Part shown: one piece after another, positions 1 to 9,902 of the stretch | Numbering within the stretch: position 1 is the first letter of the stretch | Layout: every line of letters begins with the position of its first letter | Source of the DNA: Ceratotherium simum simum | Taxonomy: Eukaryota > Chordata > Mammalia > Perissodactyla > Rhinocerotidae | Assembly (NCBI RefSeq): GCF_000283155.1 | Contig: NW_004454156.1 | Coordinates: 34,803,498 to 34,867,497 of the forward strand | Direction: 5' to 3' | DNA: 64,000 nucleotides | Translations under genes and position numbers: made by a program | Notes under the pieces: model-generated | The model's database searches: none | What the model saw: only the letters and a program-made list of their open reading frames with translations | What the model was told of the DNA's origin: nothing

Positions 1-99
1 CGTCCAGTCTTTAAGAGCACTGGTATATTTAGTATACTCCTATCATGTTTCATGTCTTATCTACCTATGTGGACGGGTGTTCCTTGGGGACTAGGAGCT

Positions 100-176
100 G
101 AGACTATTTTTAAAAAATTATTACAGAGCCTAGCCTAGGGCTGAAAGCAAAGTAGGTGCTCAATGTGAGTTAGTTG
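100..176 (+). repeat. L2 or MIR 3' tail fragment
   Basis: The words 'cagagcctagcctaggg' and 'gtaggtgctcaatgtgag' resemble the 3' terminal text shared by L2 and MIR. Only the tail is recognisable, so the family cannot be decided. Confidence 0.4.
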
Positions 177-261
177 ATGGTAGGTAGAATTATCACATCA
201 ATCTAGTCATGCTGAAAATGCTGTAATCTGGACAGTTGCTCAGAAGAGGGGCCTGAGGAAA

Positions 262-484
262 GGGAAGTGCACGGGCTTTGGAAGCAGACAGAGCTGGTGT
301 GAACCTGGGCTTTGTCACTTACCGGCTAGTTCATGTTGAGCCACTTTCCCAATCCATTTGTGTCTCTGTTTCCTCATCCGAAAAAGGTGTATAATCACAT
401 CTACCATATAGGCTTATTATGAAGATAAAAGGAGAAATCTATGTCAAATCCCTATTCCTGATACTTAATAGGTGTTCAATAAAA
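262..484 (+). repeat. MIR SINE, nearly full length
   Basis: It runs from the tRNA-like head ('gcacgggctttggaagcagac') through the core ('tttgtcacttaccggctag', 'tctctgtttcctcatccg') to the LINE-like tail ('taggtgttcaataaaaca'). The order and spacing match the MIR consensus of about 260 bases. Divergence is high, as expected of an ancient mammalian SINE. Confidence 0.85.
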
Positions 485-514
485 CATCAGTCTCTTTTCC
501 CTTCTTAAATTCAA

Positions 515-735
515 AAGGCAGTATGATGTGGTGGGATGGATTTGGGCTTGGGACTCAGACAGTCCGAGGACTGAACTCTGTCTTCATCATCTCTCTGCTT
601 GACCCCTCTGAGCCTGTGTGTTCACCTGTAGAATGGGATGATAGCTCCCGCTTTTGAGGATTTCTGGGAAGATTAGTTGAGATAATTTATGTCAAACGCT
701 TGCCGCCCTCTAGGGTCTGGTCACTGTTAGCCGTC
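515..735 (+). repeat. MIR SINE, second sense copy
   Basis: It starts 30 bases after the previous MIR ends. The head ('ggcagtatgatgtggtgggat'), core ('ctgagcctgtgtgttcacctgtagaa') and tail ('agttgagataatttatgtc') are in MIR order. A 61-codon open frame here simply reads through this SINE. Confidence 0.8.
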
Positions 736-1507
736 AATCTAAGACTTAGAAGCCCTTCATGTCTCAGCTGCTTGCCAAGAGTATAAACATGAAGGCCTCA
801 CAGTGTCCATCAGGCCATCACAGCTGACCAATAACCAAGTGCTGAATGACTGTCTCTGATTTTATGCGACGGAACACCATTCTAGGTGGAGGTGGAGGGC
901 AGAGGGGAGGGGCAGGTAGTGAATTCTGAGTTGTGTGCTGGTGACACCTGGTGGCTTTTGGATGGGTTCCGGAATTCTGGGTCTGGGCACTGCCTCTCCT
1001 CTGTGACTTTGCTCCCTTGGGTCTTGGAAGGACCGACCTCCCCTTTCTTCCCAAAGAGGAGCCTGCTGCCATATGGCCGTGTCTTCAGCTGGGCTGAAAG
1101 CTGGGAGGAACCCAGAGGAAAGTGGCCAAGTGTGCCTGCAGGGGCCCCTCGGAGGCAGCTGCTCCTCTGTCACATCCCAGGCTGCAGAGGCTGCCCCGAT
1201 TTGCTGCCAGGTCTGCTCACTGTCCTCACACAAGTGACTGGCTTTCCCCTTCCTAGGGAGACAGGCGGCAGCTATATGTGCTCGGTCCCTTTCCACCTCC
1301 TGCTTTTCTGGTGGCCACCAGGGCTTGCCTGCCCCTGCTCCCAACAAGCCAGAAAGAATGAAATGGACATGATTAACCAAGAGCTATTGCTGACAGCGGA
1401 TGTGGTTGCCATCCTAGCCTAGCCTCCACTTTTGCAAGGAGAGAAACAACAGAAGGGTGTGCAGATGGGGATAAAACTTAGAGAAAAAGGGCAGAAAATT
1501 CCCTTTT
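736..1507. other. Repeat-free GC-rich stretch with overlapping open frames on both strands
   Basis: No known repeat is recognised. A 178-codon plus frame (886-1422) lies almost exactly opposite a 172-codon minus frame (862-1380). Neither translation has a domain, signal peptide or family I recognise. Opposed frames in GC-rich DNA are common by chance. A CTCF-like core, TGGCCACCAGGG, lies at 1312-1323. Confidence 0.4.
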
Positions 1508-1730
1508 AGTGAGTGCCCACTATAGGCCTGGCACTTTCCCCAAAAGATCCTTTTAAATTCTCACAGCCAACTTGTGAGGCCATTGTCATTATTCCCATTC
1601 AGATGAGGAAACTGAGGCCCACAGAGGTTAATAAGGCATTTCCCAAGATCACGCAGCAGCGACGTGGCAGAGCCAGGATTTGAACTCAATTCTGTCAAGC
1701 CCCCAATTCTGTCCTCGTTCCACTGCATGA
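1508..1730 (-). repeat. MIR SINE, antisense
   Basis: The reverse-complement MIR order is clear: 'gagtgcccactataggcctggcac', then 'gatgaggaaactgaggccc', then 'ggcagagccaggatttgaac'. The first segment is the inverted tail and the last is the inverted tRNA-related part. Confidence 0.88.
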
Positions 1731-1739
1731 GGGGTTCTC

Positions 1740-3008
1740 AAATTCGAATAGTATATTAAATGGATATAATTCTCATGACTCTGCAGGATGACAGGTTTTT
1801 AAAAATTCTGATGTTTAAAATGTAAAAACACATCAGTAAGTACAAATTTCTTATGCTCACAGCAGAAGAGATACAGCTCTTATACAATTGTCAAATATAA
1901 ACAAAATTACCAAGGAAATACAGAGTTGCAATACAAATCGAATTCAAATTAACAACATTGATTTAATGTGATGGATTATGTTGTTTTGCGGGAGCCCCTT
2001 TTAAGTTCATTACGCCTTGGCCAATGTGTGCCAAGTGATTACTCTGTTTGTTTACTAACGTTTTCACTTTGAATTATCTCAAGACCCTCCTACATAAAGA
2101 CCACCACAATGTCATTTAGCCTCTGTTCACAGGAGCCCGTCAGCCACGTTTGCTCCCGTTCTTTTCTCATTAGTCTGTGACAATTAAGGCAGTTAATTTC
2201 CCGCCCGATGATACTACTTTTGGGATGTAAAATCAAAGTCTCAATTTATCAAATAATTTGAGAAGGGAAAGGGATATTCTACCAGTCTGACGTTCCACTG
2301 CCACAGACCGCAAGAGAGTAGTCTTTATGATGTAAAAGATTTCAACCTGAGGGCCGATTGTTGTCACTTGAAAGTTGGACATACCTGGCACTCTCGTGGC
2401 AGCTGGACATGTTTATCAACCTGTTAAAAGTTAAATGCTGTCACTTGGGGTCATTGCTTCGAGTAACACAAAGGGAAGCTCCAGCACTGAAATGTATTCA
2501 AAGGAGCCTCTTCAGATCCGTATAAGCCAGTTATGCGTAAGTGGATTTTAAGAGATTATCATCAACTAGAAAACACATGCAAGTGTGTGTATACACACAA
2601 GCAGAGCCAGGGCCAGGACTCTAGGAAGGACTTCACTCTGGGAAATCCTCCCCCACTTTCTGTGACTTTGCTCAGATTATATCGGCAAAGACAAGTAATT
2701 GGACACTCACCTTTCCGCATGAATCTTCCAGATCTGTTTGCAGAGGGCAAGTGGCTCAGAAAAGCATTCCCCTACTGGCATGAGAACTTGAGGCACGAGG
2801 TCCTCTGGGAGGCAACTGAATGACTCTCAACCAAGCGATAGCAAAATCTTCACTCCAGAGTGAGGCTTACAGTGTGGGGAGAAATGTGTTCACACAGACG
2901 CAGTTGGAGAAAAAGGATTCTGGTGTTTTTTCCCTTTTACTTCAAACAAACAACAGCCACCTAGAAAATCTCTGCTGGTCCCTTCTGCCAGTTCATTTGT
3001 TCTATGAT
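1740..3008. other. Repeat-poor, AT-rich stretch without recognisable genes
   Basis: No repeat family is recognised over about 1.27 kb. At 2182-2209 two TAAT-type homeodomain cores are followed by TTTCCCGCCC (2197-2206), an E2F-like site. Between 1960 and 2480 the text is complex and not low-complexity. This makes it a candidate conserved noncoding element, but conservation cannot be seen from one sequence. Confidence 0.35.
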
Positions 3009-3010
3009 AT

Positions 3011-3158
3011 GATGGAGTATTTAAGAGCATAGACTTGCGGGTAAGGCTCCCCAGATTTGAATGCCAGCAATACCACTTCCTGGCTGTGTGACTCTGGGTA
3101 AATTACTTAGCCTCTCTGTGCCTCTTTTTGCTCATCTGTAAAATGGTGCTGGTGGTAA
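3011..3158 (+). repeat. MIR SINE, 3'-truncated
   Basis: Head 'tatttaagagcatagactt' and core 'gtgtgactctgggtaaattac', then 'ctcatctgtaaaatggtg', are followed by loss of homology. The LINE-like tail is missing. Confidence 0.85.
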
Positions 3159-3334
3159 TGTGTGGCCCCCTACTGGGGGGCCAGCGTGGGGTCTTGCATC
3201 ATTGAGTCCATGAGCCATCGCAAGATCACATTTGCATCATTCATCAGCTTCTCTCTTGCATCTGGCCAGAGGCCAGTAGGAGCTCGAAAAGGAAGGAATA
3301 TTTACTATGCAAGTCATTGTCCCTCAAAAACGCT

Positions 3335-3568
3335 GACTAGGGCTTACACCTCCTCTGGGAAGCCTTCCCTACTTTCGGAAGCCCAGAGTGAGAGCTGCCT
3401 TCACCAAGCCTACTCCTGGCTGCTGGGTTTGCCACCCAATCCAGGCTGTCTGTTCTGGTCACGTACTTTGAATTTAAGAATCTTACATCTTATGAGATGG
3501 GAGCAATTTGAGGGCAAAGATGACTTTTGTTTTTGGATTAAGCTTGGCACCTGGATGAATGACTAATA
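3335..3568 (+). repeat. L2 LINE 3' fragment
   Basis: The phrase 'cacctcctctgggaagcctt' is a hallmark of the L2 3' end. The downstream text 'gagggcaaagatgacttttg' and 'cttggcacctggatgaatga' follows L2 order in diverged form. Confidence 0.6.
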
Positions 3569-3689
3569 ATGATTTTGCATAAGTATTGAGCTCATCCTTG
3601 AAATTGATAAAGGAGAAGTCAGGAGAACAGAATAAATTCCATCCCTAATGCCCATATGTGCTTTTTATTAAAAACATCGGAGATTAAGT

Positions 3690-3757
3690 AGAATCTGTGT
3701 GTGTCGCGCATGCACGGGCACGTGCACACACACACACGCACATGCACACTCCAGAAG
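3690..3757. repeat. Interrupted (TG/CA)n microsatellite
   Basis: A TG run switches to a CA run across a GCGC/CACGGGCACGTGC junction, giving alternating purine-pyrimidine on both sides. Such tracts can adopt Z-DNA and are length-variable. Confidence 0.85.
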
Positions 3758-3845
3758 CCTTCCCCTTCCACTCCATGCACCCCCAGGTACTGTGACACAT
3801 GCCTGCCCCACTCCCTCCCATCAGTGCAGTTGCATTTGTCGAAAA

Positions 3846-3892
3846 GGCCCTGGCAAATAATAGATGCTCAGTGAATATTTCTTGAATAGAGC
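3846..3892 (+). repeat. L2 3' terminal fragment
   Basis: The text 'cctggcaaataatagatgct' followed by 'cagtgaatatttcttgaat' matches the last 45 bases of L2. Confidence 0.65.
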
Positions 3893-4039
3893 TGAATTCA
3901 AAAGACAACAAGTGCTTCAGCCATTTGAGACAAACTTGCGGGTTTGGAAAACAGCCGCACTGTTTTCCATCACGTCAAGTGTGCATACTGGTTTGCGTAT
4001 TTGCCAATAAGAACAACAACAATTAAACAGCAGGTGACA

Positions 4040-4250
4040 CGTCCTGAGTCCTCACTCTCTGCCGCTCACTCTACTCAATGCTTTCTATCTATGAGCTCAC
4101 TTAACCCTCCAAACACGATTACAAAGCGGGCACTACTATCATCTTGTGTTTAGAAACGAGCAAACAGAGGCACAGAGAGGTTAGGTGACTTGCCCAAGGC
4201 TGCTTAGCTAGTTGATGGAGGGGCAGGATTCAGACCTGGCCAGTTGGCTC
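4040..4250 (-). repeat. MIR SINE, antisense
   Basis: The inverted core is well preserved: 'aggcacagagaggttaggtg', 'acttgcccaaggctgctta', 'ggggcaggattcagacctgg'. Confidence 0.85.
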
Positions 4251-4255
4251 AGCCT

Positions 4256-4312
4256 ATGTTTCCTGAGTCCCCACTATGCACTGGGCATAGACTAGGGGGG
4301 GCACAAATCACT
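4256..4312 (-). repeat. L2 3' end, antisense fragment
   Basis: The text 'cctgagtccccactatgcac' followed by 'tgggcatagactagg' is the inverted L2 tail. It sits between an antisense MIR and a MER5A. Confidence 0.55.
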
Positions 4313-4314
4313 AC

Positions 4315-4497
4315 CTCAGTAGTTCTCCATTGTCAGTGTGCCCCAGAATGTCCTGGAGGACTTGTCCAAACACAGACTGTGGGACCCCAGCCCCAGAGCC
4401 TCTGATTGAGTGAGTCTGGGGTGAAGCCAGAAAAACTGCCTTTCTAACAAGTCCCCAGGTGCTGACTGTCTGGGGACGCACTCTGAGAGCCATTGGT
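4315..4497 (+). mobile_element. MER5A, non-autonomous hAT (Charlie-type) DNA transposon, nearly complete
   Basis: The left end 'cagtagttctccattgtcag' and right end 'tctgagagccattggtg' are the degenerate inverted termini. Between them 'ccccagagcctctgattgag' and 'ctaacaagtccccaggtgct' match MER5A in order. The length of about 183 bases is close to the 189-base consensus, so it is almost full length. Confidence 0.88.
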
Positions 4498-4636
4498 GTA
4501 AATCTTAGATCCTTACTCTTAGAATAGGAAAAGCAAGTTCAGCAATGTGTGTAGACACAAGCCATCCATGGGTGGGGCTGGGAGCCAAAAAATGCCCAGT
4601 GAAAGCAGAAGTTCAGCTCTGGAACTCCAGGGGGAA

Positions 4637-4702
4637 GAATGAACAATTTTTAGGCTCCTGTTATATGCCAGCCCTGCTCTGACTCTAAATTACTTACAAG
4701 GT
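4637..4702 (-). repeat. Possible antisense MIR/L2 tail remnant
   Basis: The text 'ctcctgttatatgccagccctg' followed by 'actctaaattacttacaag' resembles the inverted MIR tail. Homology stops before the diagnostic core. Confidence 0.35.
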
Positions 4703-4779
4703 AAGTCAGGACATCTTCCTCACTCAGGCTTCAGAATTCGGAGAAGTAACAGAGAAATAAGTTTGGAGAAGGTTTTGGA

Positions 4780-5030
4780 GTGTTAAGAGGATAGCATTTG
4801 GCATTCGTATGCTGGGGCCAGACCGCCTCAGTGCAAATCACAGCTCTGCCCCTTCCTGGTGGTGTAATCTCGGGCATGGGACTTGACTGTCCTAGGCTCA
4901 GTTTCCCTATCTTGGAAATGGGGTAACAGGGGTACCTGCCTTTAACGTTCACTGTGGGGGTCGAGCGAGTTAGAACCGCAGTGTCTGGCCTGGAGTTTGT
5001 CAATGACTTTGTTAACTGTTAGTTAACACG
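4780..5030 (+). repeat. MIR SINE, nearly full length
   Basis: Head 'gaggatagcatttggcattc', core 'cacagctctgccccttcctg' and 'ggctcagtttccctatcttg', then tail 'gtctggcctggagtttgtca', are in correct MIR order. Confidence 0.8.
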
Positions 5031-5127
5031 GAAAGACTGAGTCTGAAGGAGGAAGGTTCAAGCCACTGGAAGGGAACTGGACTGAGAGTTGGGGAATTGC
5101 TTAAAAACTGATGAAGATAATAATGTT

Positions 5128-5158
5128 GATGAGACAATGGTAATAATAATAATAATAT
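5128..5158 (+). repeat. Short (AAT)n tract
   Basis: Four uninterrupted AAT/TAA units at 5140-5155 follow irregular 'gataataatgttgatg'. It is too short to be strongly unstable. Confidence 0.6.
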
Positions 5159-5169
5159 AAATTCCTATT

Positions 5170-5308
5170 TGTATTGTTCACTGAGGCATTTGTGGGCCAG
5201 TCATTGTGCAGAATGCTCTACTGTAAAATGACACTGAGTCCTCTCAGTCATCTCAATTGTTACCTCTGCTGTTCAGGTGAAGAAATCAAGGCTTTACCTG
5301 GTTAACCC
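5170..5308 (-). repeat. MIR SINE, antisense, partial
   Basis: The text runs 'cactgaggcatttgtgggcc', 'gagtcctctcagtcatctca', 'tgttcaggtgaagaaatcaagg'. It reads as a diverged inverted MIR tail and core and stops at 'cctggttaa'. Confidence 0.6.
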
Positions 5309-5362
5309 CATTAACACTCTGTGTGACCTTGGGCAAGTTGCCTGACCTCTCTGGGCCTCCAA
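5309..5362 (+). repeat. MIR core fragment, sense
   Basis: The text 'gtgtgaccttgggcaagttg' followed by 'cctgacctctctgggcctcc' is nearly consensus MIR core. It abuts the antisense fragment, so two copies meet head to head. Confidence 0.8.
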
Positions 5363-5694
5363 GGTAGAGTTGGCCTCGCTCTTCTCTAAGGACTGTGCTG
5401 CTCCTGCCTGGTGACCCCTCACCCCACATCATTAAGACACGTCAGTTCTTAAAGCCTTGGCGAGCCCCGGAGTGGGGAGCTCCTCTCCCTTGAGCTTCAG
5501 GCATCAAAGGAACAGGCTCGCTGGAATTCGTGATTTGGAATTCTGGACACCTCACGAATCATTTCCAAACCATGCAGCACCTTCGAACTCTGGGCATCTG
5601 GGCAGGAGGCGGTGGGGATGGCCTGAGGTGAAGCTGTGAACCAGGTAGAGATTTCCTGGCCCCTTCTCAGCCCACCCCAGTGGTGGCAGCAATG
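5363..5694. other. No recognisable feature
   Basis: This is moderately GC-rich unique sequence. Short open frames on both strands overlap one another and continue into the next MIR. I see no gene or repeat signature. Confidence 0.5.
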
Positions 5695-5935
5695 GCTCCC
5701 CTTTATGCAACACTGACTGTGTGCTGGGTACCACATGTCACACCCCTGAGCTCCCTGAGCCCCTGTAGCAAGCCTATAAGGTAGGGAGATGCAAAGTGTC
5801 CCTTTTACAGATGAGAAAACAGGCCCAGAGAGGTCAGGCTGCTCACCCAAAACCACCCAGCTCGAGGGTCAGAGCCAGGATTTGAACCCAGGCCTGTCTA
5901 CCTCCAAAGCCCATACCACTGACCACCACCCTAAC
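5695..5935 (-). repeat. MIR SINE, antisense, nearly full length
   Basis: The inverted elements are 'tgactgtgtgctgggtacca', 'ttacagatgagaaaacaggc', 'gtcagagccaggatttgaac' and 'ctccaaagcccataccactg'. The last is the inverted 5' head. Confidence 0.88.
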
Positions 5936-6049
5936 CTGTCTCTCCGTGTCTCTTTCTTCCTCTTTCTCTGATTCCTAGTCATCCTTTTATCCTGCTGGCC
6001 CCTCTCTGAACCTGCTTCTAGTGTCCCAGAAAAGGTCTGATAAGCACCT

Positions 6050-6140
6050 TCAAGGTGTTAAGAAGCAGGCAAGACATCCAAACCCCAGACTCTGATTTGG
6101 TAGCTCTGGGGTGATGCGCTCTTGATTATGAACCACAGAG
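6050..6140 (+). repeat. MER5A-like fragment
   Basis: The text 'ccccagactctgatttggta' followed by 'gctctggggtgatgcg' matches the middle of MER5A. Both termini are missing, so this is a weak call. Confidence 0.45.
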
Positions 6141-6188
6141 CTGGATGATCCTTGGAGACCCTTCTGGGTCTAACATTCTTTGAGGCTG
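6138..6188 (+). repeat. MIR3-type 3' tail fragment
   Basis: The text 'gagacccttctgggtctaac' followed by 'attctttgaggc' matches the characteristic 3' tail of MIR3/MIRc-type elements (consensus 'cccttccagctctaacattct'). Confidence 0.5.
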
Positions 6189-6302
6189 GGGTCCTAAAGT
6201 GTGTTAAAAAGGGGATCTCTGCAGCTCCATTAGGCTTTGCACAATCCCAGGTGTGGGACTGCAGCACATTTCAAAAATTAAACTAAAATCTATTCTTTAT
6301 AC

Positions 6303-6466
6303 AGAGGAGAGAGCACTGAATACGGAGTCTGAAAAGTCATCTGGCTCTCCCTGTAACTTACTGTGTGACCTTGGGCAAGTCCCTTGCCCTCTCTGGGCCT
6401 CATTTTAAACAAGGGTTAGATGAGACGATCCTTCTTGGCTCTATAATTTGGAGATCACATCCTGCC
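6303..6466 (+). repeat. MIR3-type SINE, sense
   Basis: The head 'agagcactgaatacggagtc' is followed by core 'tgtgtgaccttgggcaagtc' and by the MIR3-type end 'gatgagacgatccttcttgg' then 'ctctataattt'. The other tail type of MIR is absent. Confidence 0.75.
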
Positions 6467-6487
6467 TTCAAATTGCTTGTGTACCCA

Positions 6488-6628
6488 CCCACCCCCTTGC
6501 TGGAGGGCAGGGTCCTTCAGAGCAGGGCACTGGCACCCCTCATTTGCCTTGGTCAGTGTCCCCGGGAGCTAGATAGCACCTCTCACAAACTCGGTGTTCA
6601 GAGTTTACTGTGTTAGTCAATACTGCAG
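6488..6628 (+). repeat. L2 3' end fragment
   Basis: The text 'ctggagggcagggtccttca' and the later 'cacaaactcggtgttcagag' follow the order of the L2 3' end in diverged form. Confidence 0.5.
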
Positions 6629-6639
6629 CATGAATGAAC

Positions 6640-7189
6640 GATGCTTCAAAGTATCTAGTAGTCTCCACCACTCTGCAGACTGTAACATATTACATCCAGA
6701 TAACCACCAGCGATAGTAGCTAATCTGGGTTCTTAAAAAGAAAATGTTTGTATTATGTTTTGTCTGACTTGATAAAACAGCTCAGCTTTGGAGAAATCAT
6801 GTTTATCTTCAACTGCAGTTTAAAAAATAATTTTTAGTAAAACCTTCTTAAAGTAATTTGACTATATGGGTTTTTCTACCTTGTCATTTTCTTGGAGGAA
6901 AGCAAAAAATGAAAACAAGTGCTACTTAGTAACAGGCAATGCTGCTCGAGAATTTAAAGGCACAGACATGAAAAATTTAGCAGAATGAGCTTGCTGCCTA
7001 AAAACTGGTTATAAATTTGCATTGACATCTTTAAAATTAGTGTCAGTTGCAAAGGAACTAAGAGCTCCAAATTCTAATCCTATTTCTGATCCTGACTTGT
7101 TTTAGCCTCTGAACGAGTCGCTTAAATGCTGGGACTGAGTTTACTCCTCTGGCAGAGGATGACAGTATCGACCTACTTCATTCTCACCT
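6640..7189. other. AT-rich unique stretch, no feature seen
   Basis: Nothing resembles a gene or known repeat. The segment is about 35-40% GC with several A- and T-rich runs. Confidence 0.5.
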
Positions 7190-7335
7190 GTTGTTTCTTT
7201 CTTGCTTTTTCTCTTTCTTTTTTTTTTTTTTTTGAGAATCATCTGATCCATATCACTCTTTCCCATTTTTATCCTCTTCTCCTTCCTTCCTCCTTCTCCT
7301 CCTTTCTCCTTCCTCCTCTTTCTTCTTATTTTTTA
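7190..7335 (+). repeat. Long pyrimidine-rich tract
   Basis: Most of these bases are C or T on this strand. The tract includes a T16-type run at 7219-7234 and repeated CTTCCTCC/CTCCTT words. The 72-codon open frame here (7126-7344) gives a low-complexity Phe/Leu/Ser protein and is not a gene. Such mirror-like tracts can form triplex DNA. Confidence 0.8.
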
Positions 7336-7720
7336 ATTGGATGAAATGTGGGATTAGAAGATAGAAGCTGTCACGGTTTCGTTGGTCTGTTTCTTTCTTC
7401 ATCAAGGAAGACAACATTTACGGAAGACCTTTGTGGATTTCACTGCAAAGTCAAGCTGAGAACCTCAACCAACAGAAGAGAGTTTTCCTAAGAGTCGAGT
7501 AATATTTTGGTTCTCAGCTACTCAATGATTTGCTTTTGAAACCAGATTCCCAGCCCTTGGCGAGAGTTCCTGGCTCCAACATTAGAAGGTATCCCTTTGT
7601 CCAAGCAGAAAAGTTCCGGCTGAGTAAGGTCTGTAGCTATAGCTAAGGAGGGCTTGGCCTTGGCCAGAGGAAGGACGGACAGTTTAAGAGTAAAACTAAG
7701 CCCCCAAAGTGGTCAGTGAG
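7336..7720. other. No recognisable feature
   Basis: This is unique sequence of mixed composition with no repeat hallmark and no open frame of interest. Confidence 0.45.
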
Positions 7721-7721
7721 T

Positions 7722-7912
7722 GTATCGTGAAGGCATTTATGGGGTGCAAGCTTTTGTTAGAGATGACTTCATTTAATCATGGTAACCTTATCTTTGTTTT
7801 ACAGATGAGGAAACTGAGGTTCAGAGGGGTTAAGTGACCTGGCCAGGGCCATACAGATAGGAAGTGACACAGCCCTTTTGACATCAAAACCCATTTCCAT
7901 CAAAGTTCATCT
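7722..7912 (-). repeat. MIR SINE, antisense
   Basis: The text 'ttacagatgaggaaactgag' then 'gttcagaggggttaagtgac' is almost consensus inverted MIR core. The flanks are more diverged and the 5' head end is incomplete. Confidence 0.85.
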
Positions 7913-8103
7913 CCTTATTGCTGAGCAATGCTGCTTCCTGGCATCAGGCTTGAGATGAGAGGATGGGAGCCAGACAGGAAGAGACTGGGGAGTCAGGTGA
8001 CAGCCCCTTACTCCCACCCCCGACTGCCCAGGACCAGGGAGGGAGGTATGGGCAGAGGTGGAGGCTGTGTGCCCAGAAAACGGGAGGTGGGAATGAGACT
8101 CCT

Positions 8104-8165
8104 GGTGTATATGTGTTGTGTGTGTGCGTGTGTATGTGTACACAGAGAGAGAGGGAGCGTGAGAG
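8104..8165. repeat. (TG)n grading into (GA)n
   Basis: An irregular TG/TATG tract (8107-8140) passes through 'tacaca' into GAGAGAGAGGGAG (8142-8155). It is a compound microsatellite. Confidence 0.8.
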
Positions 8166-8734
8166 AACTAGCGTAAATATATAATTAGGTGTTGTTTGCT
8201 TCTAAAATGAAAATAGTATTACGGTTTATTTCTGATTTTAAAAGCAAGGAATGCTTGTGGTAACAAATTTAGTCTGTACTGAAAGAAGTAATAAAGGAAG
8301 TGAAAACAGCCCGTAATTCCACAATCTGGAGATAACCGTGACCACAGCTGGGCTCTTAGTTCCACATTCTCAGGTTTAGCTAGTTGAAACCGTGGGCTTG
8401 CCTGTTGGCATGTTGCCATGGAGACCACCAAAAAGCAGTTAACACGAAGAACTCTGATTTTTGAATTTTGGACTCTCTTGTCACTTTGGGGTAACTAGGT
8501 TGTTGTCACCTGATAACTTCTTTGGGTTTATTTTATATAAGATGGAATTTTAAAGCTAGCAAAATATGATTAGCTTATTAAAAGTCATGTTTTCGAAAAC
8601 TAAGGATATGGGAAAAATTTTGATACGATGTTTAGACAAAAGGGAACATAAAATTGTGTATCCAATATGATCTGAGTCTTGATTAAGATATACATCTTTA
8701 TTCACAGAGAAAAAGACAAAGAATTTTTAGTATT
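8166..8734. other. AT-rich stretch; possible ancient repeat remnant at 8270-8345
   Basis: The text 'ccacaatctggagataaccg' near 8320 resembles a common old LINE-type phrase but is too diverged to classify. No gene is seen. Confidence 0.3.
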
Positions 8735-8858
8735 TCTCCTAAAGTGTTATCAATGCTTGTTTCTGGGGCAATTATTTTAATTGTCTTCTTTATATTTTTC
8801 AGTATTTACTAAACAGTGAGCATGTTTTGCTTATACAGTCTAAGAATAATATACGCTA
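8735..8858 (+). repeat. Possible old L1M-type 3' fragment
   Basis: The text 'cttctttatatttttcagta' followed by 'tttactaaacagtgagcatg' resembles a phrase common near the 3' ends of old mammalian L1 elements. The family is not certain. Confidence 0.35.
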
Positions 8859-9902
8859 TTTTTAAAAAAGTATAGATGTTTGGGGACGAGATGTTTTTGA
8901 AATGCACAGTGACTAGTGTGTGCAGAGACAAAATGGAGCAAAGTAGGAAGCAATTTCCAGTTGACCTTAATCAACAGTCTAGCCTGGATGGATATTGGAG
9001 AGGGTGGTGGGAGTAACCGGCTGAGGGAATGTTCATTGGAATTTCTGAAATATTCATTTCCTGCAAATGCCTCAACTTTGCACCATCTCTTATGGATGGA
9101 AACACCAGTTAAAATGAGCAAGAGAAAATTTCTCTCTGTAGGAGCCCCCAAAGTCCTCAGTTATAGATAGAGTTCTGCCTCACCAGTGGAAACTGGTGGT
9201 ATTGCCTGTGGACCTCTGCCAGAAATCAAACAGAAGGGACAGGTAGGAGAAAATGGCCTGTAAATTTCGGCTCTAGGATGTGTGTCGTATCGTAAATTTC
9301 CTCAGCTTGGTGTGTGTTTCTGGTATGAAACCCTCAGGAACTCCTTTGCAAACTCCCACTGTTTTGAGTCCACAGGCAGGAGGAGTGGGAGCCCAAAGGT
9401 CCCTCCTGGGTGGAGTTAATAAGTCTCTCCAGCCTCCCACTGCTCTGTCCTTTCAAAATAAGTGGTAAAGACAACAATCAAAACCAAGAATCCTTAAATC
9501 TCAGGAGAGAGTGGAGAGGTGAGAGAAGGTCTATTTTATGGTACACCTTCAATAAAAAAGATTTACAGGAAAATCATTTTCTCTTCTTTCTAGGTGTTAG
9601 ATTGAAAGGATCCAGTAAACTAAACCCAAGAGAGAGCTTGGTGTAGATAAAAAAAAATCTGACAACTGTCAAAACAAATAGCAACCAATCAGAAATACAA
9701 TGTTGAGAGAGGCTCCAGTTTCCAAATAATTCAGAGAAGTGTTAGACTCTTACAGCAAGAGTAAAGACTTCAAGGGGCATTGGGAGGGAATTTAGGATGC
9801 CCCCAAAATCTCAGACTTGGAGGCTGATTGAGAGAAATGGGTAACACAGGTCTAATTTTTTCTCTGAAGCAATAATCAAAGCCCTAAGTATCAGTGAAGA
9901 AT
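8859..9902. other. No recognisable repeat or gene over about 1 kb
   Basis: An 84-codon plus frame (8916-9170) overlaps a 103-codon minus frame (8840-9151), and a 78-codon plus frame lies at 9410-9646. None has a recognisable domain. An A8 run at 9650-9657 has no SINE or LINE body before it. Confidence 0.4.

Noticed and set aside
7126..7344. 72-codon frame with a hydrophobic run resembling membrane segments
   Set aside because: The hydrophobicity comes from the polypyrimidine tract (Phe, Leu and Ser codons). It is low complexity and not a protein.
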